From Rhodococcus yananensis (GTDB lineage: Bacteria; Actinomycetota; Actinomycetes; Mycobacteriales; Mycobacteriaceae): a stretch of 64,000 nt of DNA. The translations under genes were made by a program, and so were the position numbers. Positions 35,621 through 44,629 of this stretch are shown here, piece after piece. The notes under the pieces are model-generated. The model made no database searches. It was not told where the DNA came from and saw only the letters and a program-made list of their open reading frames with translations. The stretch is taken from assembly GCF_020515525.1 (NCBI RefSeq), contig NZ_JAIYEP010000004.1, forward strand, positions 45,779-109,778, in the 5' to 3' direction. Within the stretch, counting starts at the first letter, position 1. Each line of letters starts with the position of its first letter.

Positions 35621-35941
35621 ATGCCGAAATATCTGTGGCAGGTCACGTACACGGCCGAGGGCGCGAAGGGACTGCTCTCCGACGGAGGCAGCGCCCGCCG
35701 CGACGCCATCACAGCGATGGTCGAAAGCGTCGGCGGCACCGTGGACTCCGTGCACTTCGCACTCGGCGGGCACGATCTGTACGTGGTCGGCGAAGTACCC
35801 GACGAGGTCGCTGCCGCCACCCTCGAACTGCGCACGATCGCATCGGGGGCGGCGCGGTCGCGTCCCATCGCGCTGCTCACCCCGGAACAGGTCGACGAGG
35901 CCGCGCGGAGGGATGCGTCCTATCGGGCGCCCGGCTCCTGA
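35621..35941 (+). CDS. GYD-domain small protein
   Basis: 106 residues from ATG 35621, supported by GGGAGGG eight bases upstream. A ferredoxin-like fold of the GYD type: YLWQVTYTAEGAKGL, VESVGGTVDSVHFALGGHDL and VVGEVPDEVAAATLEL. GYD proteins are small, probably ligand-binding and of unknown function. It precedes a small membrane protein on the opposite strand by 19 bases. Confidence 0.8.
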   Translation: MPKYLWQVTYTAEGAKGLLSDGGSARRDAITAMVESVGGTVDSVHFALGGHDLYVVGEVPDEVAAATLELRTIASGAARSRPIALLTPEQVDEAARRDASYRAPGS

Positions 35942-35960
35942 GTGGCCGCCGCGAACCCGG

Positions 35961-36143
35961 CTAGGCGGCGAACCCGATCGCGCCGATGACCGGGATGATC
36001 GTCATGAACACGATCGCGATCACGAACAACGTGATCGTCACCTTCCGATTCCACCGGGCACGCGCACCGCTGGCCGCGGCCAGGAAGAACACGAAGCCGA
36101 CACAGATCGATCCGATACCGATGATCACGGGGGTTTCCAGCAT
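35961..36143 (-). CDS. Small two-helix membrane protein
   Basis: 60 residues from the ATG at 36143, with GAGG and GGGG just upstream on the minus strand. Two hydrophobic helices (about 5-25 and 36-57) joined by a short basic loop SGARARWNRK. No known family recognised. Coding is supported by the regular hydrophobic pattern and the ribosome-binding site; an in-frame extension upstream exists but is less likely. Confidence 0.6.
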   Translation of the reverse strand: MLETPVIIGIGSICVGFVFFLAAASGARARWNRKVTITLFVIAIVFMTIIPVIGAIGFAA

Positions 36144-36295
36144 GTCCCCATCCTCGCGTACGACCGCGGACATCCCATCGGCACGTCGGCCCGACCTCCG
36201 CCCGTCGAGGTGCAGACTCGAACGAGCGGACGGAACCGGTAGCATTCGGCGCGGGGGGCGCCGCACGGGCGCACATCGAAAACGGGGGGGTATCC

Positions 36296-37087
36296 GTGTT
36301 CCGTACACGCCGTGTCCGGGCAGCCGTGTCCGCTGCCGCAGCCACTCTCGTCCTGATGCTCACCGCGTGCAGCGACATCGGCTCCCGGGCGGTGCCCGTG
36401 GATGCGTCGACGCAGTACGCGGAGGCGACCGCCGCCCTCGACCGGGTGCGGGCCGCATTCGATGTGATGACGACGGTGGGGACCATGCGCAGCGTCCTGC
36501 ACGGGCAGGATCTACCCGACTCCGTGACCGTCGCGGACGTGCAACGCAACATCGTGTCGACGCGGGTCGTCGAATCACCCCTCGGCCCGTTCGACACGTT
36601 CGGCAGCGACGACGGCAGTTTCATCCGCTACCACGATCTTCCCGCCTCCGGACGCGGGCGCCTGGAATCGGGCGCCTGGTATCGGATCGATCCGGACACC
36701 ATCCCCGCCGCGGTTCCCATGACCGTTCGCGATCAGCAGCGACTGACCGCCATCCTGGTCGAGTCGATCACGGGCGCGCAGGATCACGGGACCGCGACGA
36801 CCGACGACGGCCGGACCTCGACTCGATTCACCGCGACCGTGGACACCGCCGCGTACGCCGACACGGCACTCGATCAGCTCGCGACGGACCTGTCGAGGTC
36901 CGAGATCGCCGACGCCCGCCGGATGATCCTCGACGGCATCACACCGACTGTGGAACTGTGGGTGGACGATGCGGGACGCATTCTGCAGCAATACAATTCG
37001 GGATCGACGTCGATCAACGAGTTCGACGTCGACACCGAGTTCCCGGACATCGACCCGGACGACGTCCGCGATCTCCCCACCCGCTGA
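36296..37087 (+). CDS. Secreted lipoprotein of unknown function
   Basis: 263 residues from GTG 36296. Signal peptide with basic start, hydrophobic core and lipobox LMLTAC (Cys25), so anchored to the outer face of the membrane. The mature protein has alternating strands such as GAWYRIDPDTIPAAVPMTV and STRFTATVDTAAYADTALDQL, loosely like LppX/LprG-type lipid-binding lipoproteins, but I cannot make the assignment firm. Its stop is 12 bases from the convergent TerD-like gene. Confidence 0.75.
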   Translation: MFRTRRVRAAVSAAAATLVLMLTACSDIGSRAVPVDASTQYAEATAALDRVRAAFDVMTTVGTMRSVLHGQDLPDSVTVADVQRNIVSTRVVESPLGPFDTFGSDDGSFIRYHDLPASGRGRLESGAWYRIDPDTIPAAVPMTVRDQQRLTAILVESITGAQDHGTATTDDGRTSTRFTATVDTAAYADTALDQLATDLSRSEIADARRMILDGITPTVELWVDDAGRILQQYNSGSTSINEFDVDTEFPDIDPDDVRDLPTR

Positions 37088-37099
37088 GACACGTCCCGA

Positions 37100-37762
37100 C
37101 TACTTGCGGCCGGCCTGCCACTGCATGCCCCACCCGTACTTGCGGTCGAGGTCCGACTGGCTGCCGTTGACGTACTCGACGAGCCGGTTGACGGTCACGC
37201 CCTGCCCGGTGCTCTCGAGCATCGCGATCGCGCAGATGCGGGCCCCGTTGTTCGGGGAGTCGAGGCGCACCTCGATCTGGGGTCCCGTGGGCGGAGTGAG
37301 GGTGACGACACCGTCGACGGCCGCCCAGTTCGCGGCGCCCTCGTAGATCATCGCGAAGATCAGCACCCGCTTGAACAGCTCGGGGCGTTCGAGATTCACG
37401 TGCATGTTCTCGCCGCCCTGTACCGTGCCGGTGCGGTCGTCACCGTCGAGGTGGATGTAGGGCGGGGTGTTCAACGATCCGAAGCTGTTGCCGAGCGCCT
37501 GGACGACACCCTTGGATCCGTCGGCGAGTTCGAACAGGCAGCCCAGGTCGAGGTCGACCCCTCCGGTGGCGCCGGTGAGTTTCGCCAGGAAACCCTTCTT
37601 CTGCTCGCCGCGCGACCAGTTCAGGTTCACACGGGTGACGCCCTGGCCGGCACCGCCCTTCGCGAGGCTGACGGTGGGCGCGTCCTTCGTCAGGTTGATC
37701 TTGGAGAGGTTCACTCCCCCGCCCGATCCGGACTCGGGCTTCTTCGTGTAGTCGATCGCCAT
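37100..37762 (-). CDS. TerD-family stress protein (variant)
   Basis: 220 residues. An N-terminal Gly-rich tail and VNLSKINLTKDAPTVSLAKG lead into one TerD domain with VDLDLGCLFELADG and a calcium-site-like HLDGDDRTGTVQGGENMHVNL. The latter differs from the classical [13 protein letters not shown]. The middle WAAVDGVVTLTPPTGPQIEV and the end RKYGWGMQWQAG are typical of this TerD subgroup. TerD proteins bind calcium and act in tellurite, phage and general envelope stress. Third gene on the minus strand after terD and the TerC-like gene. Confidence 0.88.
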   Translation of the reverse strand: MAIDYTKKPESGSGGGVNLSKINLTKDAPTVSLAKGGAGQGVTRVNLNWSRGEQKKGFLAKLTGATGGVDLDLGCLFELADGSKGVVQALGNSFGSLNTPPYIHLDGDDRTGTVQGGENMHVNLERPELFKRVLIFAMIYEGAANWAAVDGVVTLTPPTGPQIEVRLDSPNNGARICAIAMLESTGQGVTVNRLVEYVNGSQSDLDRKYGWGMQWQAGRK

Positions 37763-37819
37763 GGGCTTTCCCTTCGTGTGAACCGATGATGTGGGGGGCG
37801 GTGCGACGCCCCGATACGG

Positions 37820-37859
37820 CGATGGGAGCCGCCGGCCGCGAGGTCGAGGGCTCCCATCG
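37820..37859 (-). terminator. Hairpin between the TerC-like and TerD-like genes
   Basis: cgatgggagcc at 37820-37830 pairs perfectly with ggctcccatcg at 37849-37859. It lies 20 bases after the TerC-like stop (minus strand). No T-run, so it may stop or only attenuate transcription into the next gene. Confidence 0.55.
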
Positions 37860-37879
37860 TCGATGGACCCGGGTTCGCG

Positions 37880-38974
37880 TCAGGACACGCGTTCCAGGGT
37901 GACGGACTGCAGTTTCCTGTTGCGGTACACGCTCGAGACGAACGCCGCACCGATCAGAGCGACACCGATCAGGCCGGTGATGACCTCCGGCACGTGCGTG
38001 CCGATCGAGTAGAGCAGGATCACGGCAAGCGCGCCGATCGCCCAGTGGGCACCGTGCTCGAGGTAGACGTAATCGGCCAGCGTGCCCTTGCGCACCAGGT
38101 AGATGGTGATGGACCGGACGAACATCGCACCGATGAAGCCGAGGCCGAGCGCGATGATGATCGGATCCGCGGTGATCGCGAACGCGCCGATGACACCGTC
38201 GAACGAGAACGACGCGTCGAGGACCTCGAGGTACAGGAACAGGAAGAACCCGGCCTTGCCGGTGGCTTTCGCGAGTTTGCTCGGGCCGCCCGACGATCCC
38301 TCCTCACCTTCCTCGGGGATGTGGAACATCTCGCCGAGACCGTTGACCACGATGTAGGTGATCATGCCGAGCGAACCGGCGATCATCACCGTCGACACCT
38401 TGTCGTCGGGCGCGATGATCGTGGCGGTGAACAGCAGCAGCACGATCGCGATGACGACCTCGAGGCGTTCGAGTCGGCCCGCCTTCGCAAGCGGACGTTC
38501 GAGCCATTTCAGCCACTGGATCTCACGGTCCTCCAGGATGAAGTGGAGGAACAGCATCAGCAGGAACATGCCACCGAACGCCGCGATCTGCGGGTGCGCC
38601 TCGGTGATGAGCGTCTCGTAGCTCGGGTCACCGTTCGCGAAGTACGGGGCACCGTCCGGCGGCGGATTCAACGCCAGGTTCAGTGCGTCGACCGGGCCCA
38701 GACCGGACGCGACCCACACGATGACCAGCGGGAACACCAGGCGCATGCCGAACACGGCGATGAGGATGCCGATGGTGAGGAAGATCTTCTGCCAGAACTC
38801 GCTCATGCGCTGCAGCACGGTCGCGTTGATGACCGCGTTGTCGAACGACAGCGACACTTCGAGGATGCCGAGGATCACACACAGGAGCAGGGCTTGCGGG
38901 CCGCCGTACAGGAAGGCGACCACGAGGGAGACGACGGTGACGGCGAAGGACGCACCGAATATTCGCAGAACCAC
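37880..38974 (-). CDS. TerC-like integral membrane protein (DUF475)
   Basis: 364 residues from GTG 38974, about nine membrane helices. The metal-site motifs of the TerC/LysE-like fold are present twice: EVSLSFDNAVINATVLQRM near the N-terminus and DASFSFDGVIGAFAITADP in the second half. DUF475 is a TerC relative usually linked to ter operons, and TerC-type proteins are linked to metal export and to metal loading of secreted enzymes. The upstream neighbour is terD and the downstream one a TerD variant. Confidence 0.9.
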   Translation of the reverse strand: MVLRIFGASFAVTVVSLVVAFLYGGPQALLLCVILGILEVSLSFDNAVINATVLQRMSEFWQKIFLTIGILIAVFGMRLVFPLVIVWVASGLGPVDALNLALNPPPDGAPYFANGDPSYETLITEAHPQIAAFGGMFLLMLFLHFILEDREIQWLKWLERPLAKAGRLERLEVVIAIVLLLFTATIIAPDDKVSTVMIAGSLGMITYIVVNGLGEMFHIPEEGEEGSSGGPSKLAKATGKAGFFLFLYLEVLDASFSFDGVIGAFAITADPIIIALGLGFIGAMFVRSITIYLVRKGTLADYVYLEHGAHWAIGALAVILLYSIGTHVPEVITGLIGVALIGAAFVSSVYRNRKLQSVTLERVS

Positions 38975-39040
38975 GAAGCGTGGCCTTTCTCGTGAGGGTC
39001 AGGTCGTGCCGGGTGGTTGCTGCAGAGCCGGAACGAGGGG

Positions 39041-39077
39041 CGGATCCGGTTCCGGTGCGTGACCGGAACCGGATCCG
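39041..39077 (-). terminator. Strong hairpin after terD
   Basis: cggatccggttccgg at 39041-39055 pairs perfectly with ccggaaccggatccg at 39063-39077 (15 pairs, seven-base loop). It lies 12 bases beyond the terD stop on the minus strand, so it ends or attenuates the terD transcript. Confidence 0.75.
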
Positions 39078-39089
39078 AACAAGTGGGAT

Positions 39090-39665
39090 CTAGACGTTGA
39101 CGCCGTAGTCGCGAGCGATGCCCTCGAGACCGGACGCGTAACCCTGGCCGATCGCGCGGAACTTCCACTCGGCGCCGTTGCGGTACAGCTCGCCGAAGAC
39201 CATCGCGGTTTCGGTCGAGGCATCCTCGCTCAGGTCGTAGCGGGCCAGTTCGTTGCCGTTGGAACGGTCGACGACGCGGATGAACGCGTTACGGACCTGA
39301 CCGAACGACTGCCCCCGGCCGTTGCCGTCGTAGATGGAGACGGGGAAGAAGATCGACTCGATGTTCGCGGGCACCGCGGCCAGGTCGACGTTGATGACCT
39401 CGTCGTCGCCCTCGCCCTCGCCCGTACGGTTGTCGCCGGCGTGCTCGATGGAACCGTCGGGGGACTTCATGTTGTTGAAGAACACGAAGTGCTGATCCGA
39501 GACGACCTTCTTGTCGCCGCCCGTGGCGATCGCGCTGGCGTCGAGGTCGAAATCGGTACCGGTGGTGGTGCGCACGTCCCAGCCGAGGCCGACTGCCACG
39601 GCCGTCAGGTTCGGGGCCTCCTTCGTGAGGGAGACGTTTCCACCTTTGGTCAAGCTGACGCCCAT
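39090..39665 (-). CDS. terD: Tellurium resistance / stress protein TerD
   Basis: 191 residues, the canonical single-domain length. [18 protein letters not shown] starts the protein; FDLDAS (39-44) and [13 protein letters not shown] (77-89) are the intact calcium-binding motifs; it ends in [20 protein letters not shown]. TerD proteins are cytoplasmic or membrane-associated calcium binders involved in tellurite and phage/stress responses. It is divergent from the Ter biosynthetic operon that starts at 39815, with a 149-base shared promoter region. Confidence 0.93.
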   Translation of the reverse strand: MGVSLTKGGNVSLTKEAPNLTAVAVGLGWDVRTTTGTDFDLDASAIATGGDKKVVSDQHFVFFNNMKSPDGSIEHAGDNRTGEGEGDDEVINVDLAAVPANIESIFFPVSIYDGNGRGQSFGQVRNAFIRVVDRSNGNELARYDLSEDASTETAMVFGELYRNGAEWKFRAIGQGYASGLEGIARDYGVNV

Positions 39666-39814
39666 GCGGGGTCCTTTCGTATCGATCGGAACGGTCGACG
39701 GACCCGGGCCGTGTGCCCGGTTTGCGCGTGTCACCCCACAGTAATGGCATCGGGCGGAGTGTGCCCACAGCCTGCACGCGCGGTCCCGACGCCACGACCG
39801 AACCGGCAAGTACC

Positions 39815-41023
39815 ATGCGCTCTGTGGCGAGCCGATGGACGCGCCGCCTCTTCGGCGGCGCACCGACCGAGGATCCTGCGGCACGTCGTGCCCACGACAC
39901 GATGGTGGCGGCGTTCCTGGACATGGACCGGCGCCAGTCGGTCGCCGAACTCGCGGTGGCCGCCTCCCACGACCTCGAACCGCAGCGCGGCATGAGGGCA
40001 CAGTGGGATCCGATCCGGAGCGCCTGCTACGACGCCGCCGGCCACTACCTGCAGCTCGCCCGGTCCGAACCGGGGCAACCGCTGCAACCCGCAGCCGCAT
40101 ACCAGCAGGCCACGCAGCGGATCGCCGAGGCCACCCGCCTGCTCGACCGCTTCTACAACGGCAACCGCGCCCACCTCGAGCACGCCACGGCACTGGCGCA
40201 GACCGCACCGCAACTCGCGCAGCACGCTCGCACCTCCGCCGCCGCGGCACTCGCGATGATCGACGCGCCGGAGCACGCCGCGTACACGCATTACCCGTCC
40301 GTCGTCACGGCCGTCCACGACCTCGACGACGCCCTGCGCGCACTCGACACCGCGACCGGCGCGGGCACGATCCGCGACCGTGCCCGGGCCGCGGAGGAGG
40401 CCTCCGCCGCCCTCCACTCCGCGCTCGCACAGGCACCCGGACGCGACGCGGAGGCACGAAACGCCGTGGCGTCCGTCACAACCCGTACGGGTGCGGTCCG
40501 CACCCGTACGGCTCAACTCGCCCCCGCGTACTCGGCGCTGCTGCGCGAGTTCAACGCGGCGAGCTCCGCCGATCTCACCGACAACGACACGAAGGCGTCC
40601 GCGCTGGTGGACGCGGCGGAGACCGGACTGGGCGAGGCACGCGCCGCGCTGCGCGAGGGTCATCCGGAGGCCGCCCTCGAACGGGTCGCGGCGGTGCGCG
40701 GCGAACTGTCCGTCGCCGAGGACCTCGTCGACGCCGTCACCGGTCGGCTCGCGACGTTGCGTGCCATCCGGGAGAATCCGCAAGCGAAGGTCGACGAGGT
40801 GCGTTTCCGGCTACGTGACGCACAGCACCTCGCCGTCCAACGCGGTCTCACCGCAGAATGGGGGTCGGTCCTCGATGCGCAACTGGACCGCATCGACAGG
40901 GCGGTCGACGCCCTGACCGGTGTGCACCCCGACTACTGGGCGTATGCCCGCGACCTCGACGCGGTCGCAGACTTCATCGCCGGAGTCGTCGCACGGATGA
41001 GAGGACGGACCGAACACGCATGA
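39815..41023 (+). CDS. Alanine-rich helical protein leading the Ter operon
   Basis: 402 residues from ATG 39815 (GTG 39824 is an alternative). Almost entirely helical and Ala-rich, with coiled-coil-like stretches ([40 protein letters not shown]). No membrane segment, signal or catalytic motif. It could be a scaffold or a TelA/toxic-anion-resistance-like helical protein, but the similarity is only in composition. It overlaps the lyase gene by four bases (ATGA), so it belongs to the operon and is first in it. Confidence 0.8.
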   Translation: MRSVASRWTRRLFGGAPTEDPAARRAHDTMVAAFLDMDRRQSVAELAVAASHDLEPQRGMRAQWDPIRSACYDAAGHYLQLARSEPGQPLQPAAAYQQATQRIAEATRLLDRFYNGNRAHLEHATALAQTAPQLAQHARTSAAAALAMIDAPEHAAYTHYPSVVTAVHDLDDALRALDTATGAGTIRDRARAAEEASAALHSALAQAPGRDAEARNAVASVTTRTGAVRTRTAQLAPAYSALLREFNAASSADLTDNDTKASALVDAAETGLGEARAALREGHPEAALERVAAVRGELSVAEDLVDAVTGRLATLRAIRENPQAKVDEVRFRLRDAQHLAVQRGLTAEWGSVLDAQLDRIDRAVDALTGVHPDYWAYARDLDAVADFIAGVVARMRGRTEHA

Positions 41024-42207
41024 TGGGGGCAACCGACACCGAGGTGCGCACGATGCGGCACTTCCAGCATCTGGACGAGGCGACCCGCCGCCGCCTCTTC
41101 CACGTCGAACCGCAGCCGTTCGGTGACGACGAACGCGACCGGCTCGCGCTCGCGCTCGGGGCGACCCTGTACGTACCCGCGACCCGCCACGATCTCGCCG
41201 CGACCATCCTGCGCCGGGCGGACGCGGGCGTCACCTCCATGGTCGTCGATCTCGAGGACGCCGTCGCCGACGACGAGGTGGAGGCCGGGATCCGCAACGC
41301 GGTCGCCGCACTCGACGACCTCGCCGCGCGCGGACCGGCGCCGATGCTGCTGTTCGTGCGGGTCCGCACCGCCGACGGCATCGATCGCATCGCCCGGCTC
41401 CTGGGCCCGGGCGCCGCCGTGCTCGCCGGATTCGTGCTCCCGAAGTTCTCCGCCGACACGGGGCGTCGATTCCTCGAGTCCGTCGGCGGCGCCTCCGAAC
41501 TACTCGGTCGTCACCTGTACGCGATGCCGGTGCTCGAGTCGACCGGGATCGTGCACCGCGAGACCCGCGACCGCGAACTCGATGCGGTGGCGACGCTGCT
41601 CGCCGAGCACCGCGCGAAGATCCTCGCCGTGCGGATCGGTGCCACCGACATGTGCGGGGCCTTCGGCATCCGCCGCGACCGCGACCTGACGATCTACGAC
41701 GTGCGGGTCGTCGCGGATGTCATCGCCGACATCGTCAACCGGCTCGGACGCACCGACGGGACGGGTTTCGTCATCACCGGCCCGGTGTGGGAGTACTTCG
41801 CCGACCACGAACGCATGTTCCGCCCGACGCTGCGCACCACCCCGTTCGTCGAGCACGACGCCGTGATGTTCCGCCAGCAACTCGTCAGCCGAGACCTCGA
41901 CGGGTTGCTCCGCGAGATCGCCCTCGACCACGCCAACGGAATCCAGGGCAAGACGGTGATCCACCCGTCGCACGTCGCGGCGGTGCACGCGCTGTCCGCC
42001 GTCACGCACGAGGAGTACGAGGACGCGATCGACGTTCTCGGCGCCGACACCGGCGGGGTACGCGCCTCCGGATACCGCAACAAGATGAACGAACGGCGCC
42101 CGCACCGCTCGTGGGCGCAGCAGACGCTGCTGCGCGCCTCGGTGTTCGGTGTCACCAACAAGGGCGTGACGTTCGTCGACCTGCTCACGGCCCTGGTGCA
42201 GCGGTGA
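41020..42207 (+). CDS. TIM-barrel C-C bond lyase of the Ter pathway (HpcH/HpaI, citrate-lyase beta-like)
   Basis: 395 residues. ATLYVPATRHDLAATILRRA and SMVVDLEDAVADDEV (acidic metal ligands) at the N-terminal barrel side, LLFVRVRTADGIDRI, YAMPVLESTGIVHRE with the catalytic-side Glu, and GKTVIHPSHVAAVHAL at the end are those of citrate-lyase beta/HpcH-type aldolases. In Ter gene clusters this protein (Pfam C-C_Bond_Lyase) was predicted to make a precursor of a nucleoside-like metabolite. Overlaps both neighbours by four bases. Substrate not known. Confidence 0.88.
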   Translation: MMGATDTEVRTMRHFQHLDEATRRRLFHVEPQPFGDDERDRLALALGATLYVPATRHDLAATILRRADAGVTSMVVDLEDAVADDEVEAGIRNAVAALDDLAARGPAPMLLFVRVRTADGIDRIARLLGPGAAVLAGFVLPKFSADTGRRFLESVGGASELLGRHLYAMPVLESTGIVHRETRDRELDAVATLLAEHRAKILAVRIGATDMCGAFGIRRDRDLTIYDVRVVADVIADIVNRLGRTDGTGFVITGPVWEYFADHERMFRPTLRTTPFVEHDAVMFRQQLVSRDLDGLLREIALDHANGIQGKTVIHPSHVAAVHALSAVTHEEYEDAIDVLGADTGGVRASGYRNKMNERRPHRSWAQQTLLRASVFGVTNKGVTFVDLLTALVQR

Positions 42208-43526
42208 CGGCGGCCCGCAGCTCCGCTCCGGTGACCGAACCGAAGTGGGCGACACAGCGATTCGGTCTGGCACTGCACCATCTCTCGGCGCCGGGACCGG
42301 ATCGGGTGGAGCTCCTCGTCGAACCCGGCCTGCGCCGCAACCCGAAACGGGCGCATCTGCTGGTGTCGACGGTGCTCGGCAAGCACATCCCGACCGATCC
42401 CGCGGACGTACTCGGCGCCGGCAATCGACTCGGCGATCTCGTCGCCGGACTCCTCGCCGATGCCACCCGGACCACCGTGGTCCTCGGCTTCGCCGAAACC
42501 GCAACCGGACTCGGCCACTGCGTGGCCGACCGCATCGGCGCCGCGTGCTACCTGCACTCCACGCGCCGACACGTCCCGCGAAGCCCCGTGTTCGCCGGAT
42601 TCGAGGAGGGACACTCGCACGCCACCTCGCACCTGCTGCTTCCGACCTCCCCCGATCTGTTCGCGAACGACGCGCCCCTCGTTCTCGTCGACGACGAGAT
42701 CTCCACCGGCGCCACCGCGATCGACGCGATCCGCGCACTGCACCGGCATCATCCGCGACGTCGGTACGTGGTGGCGTCGCTCGTCGACATGCGGGAGGAG
42801 CGGCACCGGCAGGCCACCCGCGCGGCCGCCGCGGAACTCGGCGCGAGCATCGACCACGTGAGCCTCGCGGCGGGCCGCACCGAACTACCGGACGGCCTCG
42901 CGGCGGAGGTGACCGCGCTCGCCGCACCCGATCTCAACCCGACCGCCGACCGGCGCGGACACGCCCGATTCGTCGAGCTGCCTTGGCCCGCCGATGTTCC
43001 GGACGGCGGACGACACGGGTTCCTGCGCGACGACACCGAGCGGTTCGACGACGCGATCCGCTGCGCCACCGACGTGCTGACCGCGTCACGGGACGCCACG
43101 CGGCCCGCGATCGTCATCGGCCACGAAGAACTCATGTATCTGCCGCTGCGGTTGGCGGAGGCACTGACCGTGCGCGGAACCCCGGCCCGGTTCCAGACCA
43201 CGACCCGCTCCCCCGCGTACGTGCGCGACTCGCCCGGCTACCCACTGCGACGCGGATTCTCCTTCATCGCACCGGAGTCCGTCGCCGCTGAACACGAGGA
43301 CGAGACACCCCGTCACTTGTACAACGCGCAGTGGCCCGACCGCGAAGGGCAGCGCGCCGAGTTGCTGCTCGTCGTCGACGCCCCGGCCGACACCGACCGG
43401 CTGCGCGCCTCCGGCGGGCTCGTCGACGTCCTCACCGCGGCGGGTGAGGACGTGCTCGTCGCGACCGTGCCGTCCACCGACCCTGCCGTACTCACCGCAC
43501 GACGACACGAAGGGGGACGCCCGTGA
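42204..43526 (+). CDS. Phosphoribosyltransferase with TRSP domain (Ter cluster)
   Basis: 440 residues from GTG 42204. The PRPP-binding loop is LVDDEISTGAT (161-171), the classical type I PRTase motif. The C-terminal half carries FQTTTRSPAY with TRSP at 334-337, the motif that names the TRSP domain, followed by PGYPLRRGFSF. Pfam families PRTase_2 and TRSP match. In the predicted Ter pathway the PRTases would couple a base-like intermediate to ribose-5-phosphate; this has not been shown. Overlaps lyase and StiP-like genes (GTGA). Confidence 0.9.
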   Translation: MTAARSSAPVTEPKWATQRFGLALHHLSAPGPDRVELLVEPGLRRNPKRAHLLVSTVLGKHIPTDPADVLGAGNRLGDLVAGLLADATRTTVVLGFAETATGLGHCVADRIGAACYLHSTRRHVPRSPVFAGFEEGHSHATSHLLLPTSPDLFANDAPLVLVDDEISTGATAIDAIRALHRHHPRRRYVVASLVDMREERHRQATRAAAAELGASIDHVSLAAGRTELPDGLAAEVTALAAPDLNPTADRRGHARFVELPWPADVPDGGRHGFLRDDTERFDDAIRCATDVLTASRDATRPAIVIGHEELMYLPLRLAEALTVRGTPARFQTTTRSPAYVRDSPGYPLRRGFSFIAPESVAAEHEDETPRHLYNAQWPDREGQRAELLLVVDAPADTDRLRASGGLVDVLTAAGEDVLVATVPSTDPAVLTARRHEGGRP

Positions 43527-44629
43527 CGGTGCCGCTGACCGGACCCGAGTTCGGTTCCTACGCACCCGACGAGGTGACGTGGCTGCTCAAGGATCTCTCG
43601 CACGTCGACCTCGAAGGGGACATCGCCGAGCGGGAGGCGCGGATCCAGGCGGGCCTGGCGCACTACGCCGAATCCCTGCCGATCGAGTACCAGCCCGACG
43701 CCGGCTACCGGGAACTGTTCGACAAGACGCTCGCCGCGACGGCGCCCCGTCTCGCACGCGCCGTCGGAACCGTCACCGAACTGCTTCTCGCCGAACGCGG
43801 AACCGATCTGACCCTCGTGTCGCTGGCGCGCGCCGGCACGCCCGTGGGCATCCTCATCCGCCGCTGGGCGAGGCGACACCACGGACTCGATCTTCCGCAC
43901 TACGCGGTGTCGATCGTCCGCGGACGGGGAATCGACCGGGCCGCACTCGATTACATCACTTCCCGGCACGACCCCGAATCGGTGACGTTCGTCGACGGGT
44001 GGACGGGCAAGGGTGCCATCGCGCGGGAACTGTCGGCCGCGCTCGCCGAGTACGCGGCGTCCGGCGGACCCGCGTTGTCCGCCGATCTCGCCGTCCTCGC
44101 CGACCCCGGCCACTGCGTGCGCACCTACGGTACCCGCGACGACTTCCTCATCGCGTCCGCGTGCCTGAACTCGACGGTGTCCGGACTGGTGTCCCGCACC
44201 GTACTCAGCGACGGTCTCATCGGTCCCGGTGAATTCCACGGCGCCAAGTTCTACGCCGAACTCGCCGACGACGACGTCTCCGGGCAACTCCTCGATGCGG
44301 TGTCCGCGGAGTTCGACGACCACGCCGGGGCCGTCGCCGACGCACGCGACATTCTCGCCTCCGACCGCGAACCGACCTGGGCCGGTTGGGAGTCGGTGGA
44401 GAAGACCCGCATGCGTTACGGAATCTCCAGCATCAACTTCGTCAAACCCGGTGTCGGCGAGACGACCCGGGTGCTGCTGCGCCGGGTGCCGTGGATGGTG
44501 CTCGTCCGCGACGAACACGCCGACGAGCACGCCCACATCCGGATGCTCGCCGCCGCGCGCGGCGTGCCGGTCGTGGAGGTACCCGAGCTCACCTACTCCT
44601 GTATGGGTCTGATCAAGGACGTGCCGTGA
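43523..44629 (+). CDS. PRTase-like/StiP protein with PELOTA RNA-binding domain (Ter cluster)
   Basis: 368 residues from GTG 43523. N-terminal PRTase fold: LVSLARAGTPVGILIRRWAR and the degenerate PRPP loop VTFVDGWTGKGAI; databases also call this family cysteine protease StiP. C-terminal 50 residues (VPWMVLVRDEHADEHAHIRM, VPVVEVPELTYSCMG) form the PELOTA RNA-binding domain predicted for this family. A role in acting on a tRNA- or nucleoside-like substrate is inference. Overlaps neighbours by four bases on each side. Confidence 0.88.
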   Translation: MTVPLTGPEFGSYAPDEVTWLLKDLSHVDLEGDIAEREARIQAGLAHYAESLPIEYQPDAGYRELFDKTLAATAPRLARAVGTVTELLLAERGTDLTLVSLARAGTPVGILIRRWARRHHGLDLPHYAVSIVRGRGIDRAALDYITSRHDPESVTFVDGWTGKGAIARELSAALAEYAASGGPALSADLAVLADPGHCVRTYGTRDDFLIASACLNSTVSGLVSRTVLSDGLIGPGEFHGAKFYAELADDDVSGQLLDAVSAEFDDHAGAVADARDILASDREPTWAGWESVEKTRMRYGISSINFVKPGVGETTRVLLRRVPWMVLVRDEHADEHAHIRMLAAARGVPVVEVPELTYSCMGLIKDVP

